In this document: in pieces, positions 62,671 to 64,000 of the stretch
Layout of the letters: each line of letters starts with the position of its first letter
Numbering within the stretch: position 1 is the stretch's first letter
Assembly (NCBI GenBank): GCA_028343845.1
Contig: JAOLZO010000003.1
Location: 1 to 64,000, forward strand
DNA: 64,000 nucleotides
Source of the DNA: Verrucomicrobiota bacterium
Lineage (GTDB): Bacteria; Verrucomicrobiota; Verrucomicrobiia; Opitutales; Seribacteraceae
Reading direction: 5' to 3'
The notes under the pieces: generated by a model
The model's input: only the letters and a program-made list of their open reading frames with translations
Databases searched by the model: none
Told to the model about the DNA's origin: nothing
Position numbers and translations under genes: made by a program

Positions 62671-64000
62671 ATGAATACCCCCAACTCCGACATAGGACTT
62701 ATTGGTTTGGCCGTGATGGGTCAAAACCTTGCATTAAATATTGCCGATCATGGTTTTCCCATTTCGGTTTACAACAGGACCTATTCCAAAACCTCCGGTT
62801 TTTTAGAGGAAAACGCCGGTCTTGGAGACAAGCTTAGGGGTTTTGAAAATCTTGAAGATTTCATTTCATCTCTCGAAAAGCCCAGAAAAATCATAATAAT
62901 GGTTCAGGCAGGGAACGCAACGGATGCCGTAATCGATTCTCTTGTGCCCCACCTTGAGGAGAATGACATTATCATAGACGGCGGAAACGCCAAGTGGACG
63001 GACACCATTAACCGCGAAAGACGCCTAAGCGAAAAGAACTTGCATTTCGTTGGATCGGGAGTGAGTGGAGGAGAAGAAGGGGCACGCTTTGGTCCATCGC
63101 TCATGCCTGGTTGCTCGGAGGAAGCCTGGAGGCAAATCGAGCCCATCTGGCAATCAATCTCTGCAAAAGTGGACGCTCACAGTGGGAAACCGCTCGAAGG
63201 GGCGATCCCAGGAAAACCAGTCCAAGGCGGCGTGCCTTGCTCGGCATACATCGGAACCGACGGTTCCGGGCATTACGTAAAGATGGTTCATAACGGAATC
63301 GAGTACGGCGATATGCAAATGATCTGCGAAGCCTTTCACTTGATGACAGAAGTCACCGGTTTGTCCCCCGATGCGATCGGAGATATTTTCACGACTTGGA
63401 ACGAAGGAGACTTGGACTCGTTCCTCGTGGAGATAACTGGAGACATTCTCAAGCAAACTGACCCGCGAACCGGTAAACCATTCGTAGAAATCGTAATGGA
63501 TGCAGCTGGTCAAAAGGGCACGGGCAAGTGGACCTCGGTCAACGCATTGGATATGGGCGTCCCGGCTCCAACCGTTGCAGAAGCCGTTTTCGCGAGATGC
63601 CTCAGTGCAGTTAAGGCGGAAAGAGTCTCTGCTTCGGAAATACTAAACGGGCCATCCGTAAAACCGGATTTAGAAGGAGGAGCAGAAGAAATCATAACCG
63701 CTATTCGCGATGCGCTTTATTGCTCCAAGATTTGTTCTTACGCACAGGGCTTTCAGCTCATGAGAGAAGCCCAAAAAGAGTACGATTGGAAACTCAATTT
63801 TGGAGAAATCGCACAGATATGGAGGGGAGGCTGCATCATCAGGGCCGCATTCCTTCAAAAAATCACCGAAGCCTACCAGAAAGACCCTTCCCTTTCGAAT
63901 CTCCTTCTGGATGATTATTTTAGAGAATGCATCGAGAAATATCAGGCGAATTGGAGAAAAGTCGTCTCCATAGCGGTTTCATATGGCGTACCGGTGCCCA
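62671..64000 (+). CDS. gnd: 6-phosphogluconate dehydrogenase (decarboxylating), N-terminal 443 codons, cut by window end
   Basis: Oxidises 6-phosphogluconate to ribulose-5-phosphate with NADP in the pentose phosphate pathway. The frame begins at the ATG at 62671 and runs off the window. NADP-binding fold: [21 protein letters not shown] (GxAxxG at about 11-16), then YNRTYSKT for the phosphate. The substrate signature [20 protein letters not shown] and the catalytic [13 protein letters not shown] (Lys, His, Asn, Glu) are complete. Sequence to the cut matches the long homodimeric form of about 480 residues. Confidence 0.97.
   Translation, partial: MNTPNSDIGLIGLAVMGQNLALNIADHGFPISVYNRTYSKTSGFLEENAGLGDKLRGFENLEDFISSLEKPRKIIIMVQAGNATDAVIDSLVPHLEENDIIIDGGNAKWTDTINRERRLSEKNLHFVGSGVSGGEEGARFGPSLMPGCSEEAWRQIEPIWQSISAKVDAHSGKPLEGAIPGKPVQGGVPCSAYIGTDGSGHYVKMVHNGIEYGDMQMICEAFHLMTEVTGLSPDAIGDIFTTWNEGDLDSFLVEITGDILKQTDPRTGKPFVEIVMDAAGQKGTGKWTSVNALDMGVPAPTVAEAVFARCLSAVKAERVSASEILNGPSVKPDLEGGAEEIITAIRDALYCSKICSYAQGFQLMREAQKEYDWKLNFGEIAQIWRGGCIIRAAFLQKITEAYQKDPSLSNLLLDDYFRECIEKYQANWRKVVSIAVSYGVPVP

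Noticed and set aside
1-64000. tRNA, rRNA, CRISPR arrays, insertion sequences, prophage genes
   Set aside because: None was recognised on either strand; no transposase, integrase, Cas or phage protein is encoded.

Overview
The window looks like a chromosomal segment of a Gram-negative member of the PVC superphylum, most probably a Verrucomicrobiota bacterium of the Opitutae/Puniceicoccales kind. The reasons are the sulfatases, the cytochrome c/DUF1549/DUF1553 plus DUF1501 gene pair, ThrH, outer-membrane export genes, a heptose-nucleotide enzyme, and frequent start codons without a clear Shine-Dalgarno site. This placement is inference from gene content; no rRNA is present. I see no tRNA, rRNA, CRISPR array, insertion sequence or prophage.

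Layout. 1-16.2 kb is a polysaccharide/organic-matter region: the end of a sulfatase, glmS, an unknown secreted protein, a cupredoxin-PA14 protein, two paralogous sulfatases (the first with its catalytic residues replaced), a sialidase-fold protein, and the DUF1553/DUF1501 pair. 16.2-25.5 kb holds nitrogen assimilation on the minus strand (gltB, gltD, thrH, a flavin reductase), a methyltransferase/UbiA-like membrane protein pair, and a monothiol glutaredoxin. 25.5-26.2 kb is the only long stretch without a clear gene. 26.2-30.4 kb has an AraC regulator with a C-terminal PAS-like domain and a propeller/M28/PDZ peptidase. 30.5-38.9 kb is housekeeping: RodZ-like protein and FtsK on the minus strand, then manA, grpE, dnaJ, rfaE2, purN, prmA on the plus strand.

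38.9-42.3 kb is a two-gene unit: a membrane protein with two DUF1538 repeats, followed 1 nt later by one polypeptide with three successive P-II-like domains, which could be a covalent version of the normal P-II trimer. 42.4-51.7 kb holds a coiled-coil lipoprotein and, divergently, a four-gene operon: an 864-residue protein made of 24 in-register 36-residue helical repeats, a GAF-GAF-PAS-class III cyclase of CyaB1 type, and two TPR proteins, one with a basic histone-H1-like tail. I consider the P-II/DUF1538 pair and the rod/cyclase/TPR operon the best candidates for undescribed systems.

51.7-54.3 kb carries pssA, small unknown genes and a hexapeptide acetyltransferase. 54.3-60.2 kb is an exopolysaccharide locus: on the minus strand, from a strong sigma-70-type promoter, an outer-membrane beta-barrel, a Wza-like exporter and a Wzc-like tyrosine kinase; divergently an O-antigen ligase/polymerase. 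It is followed by a 750-residue secreted Ala/Gly-rich repeat protein of unknown role and by gnd, cut by the window end.
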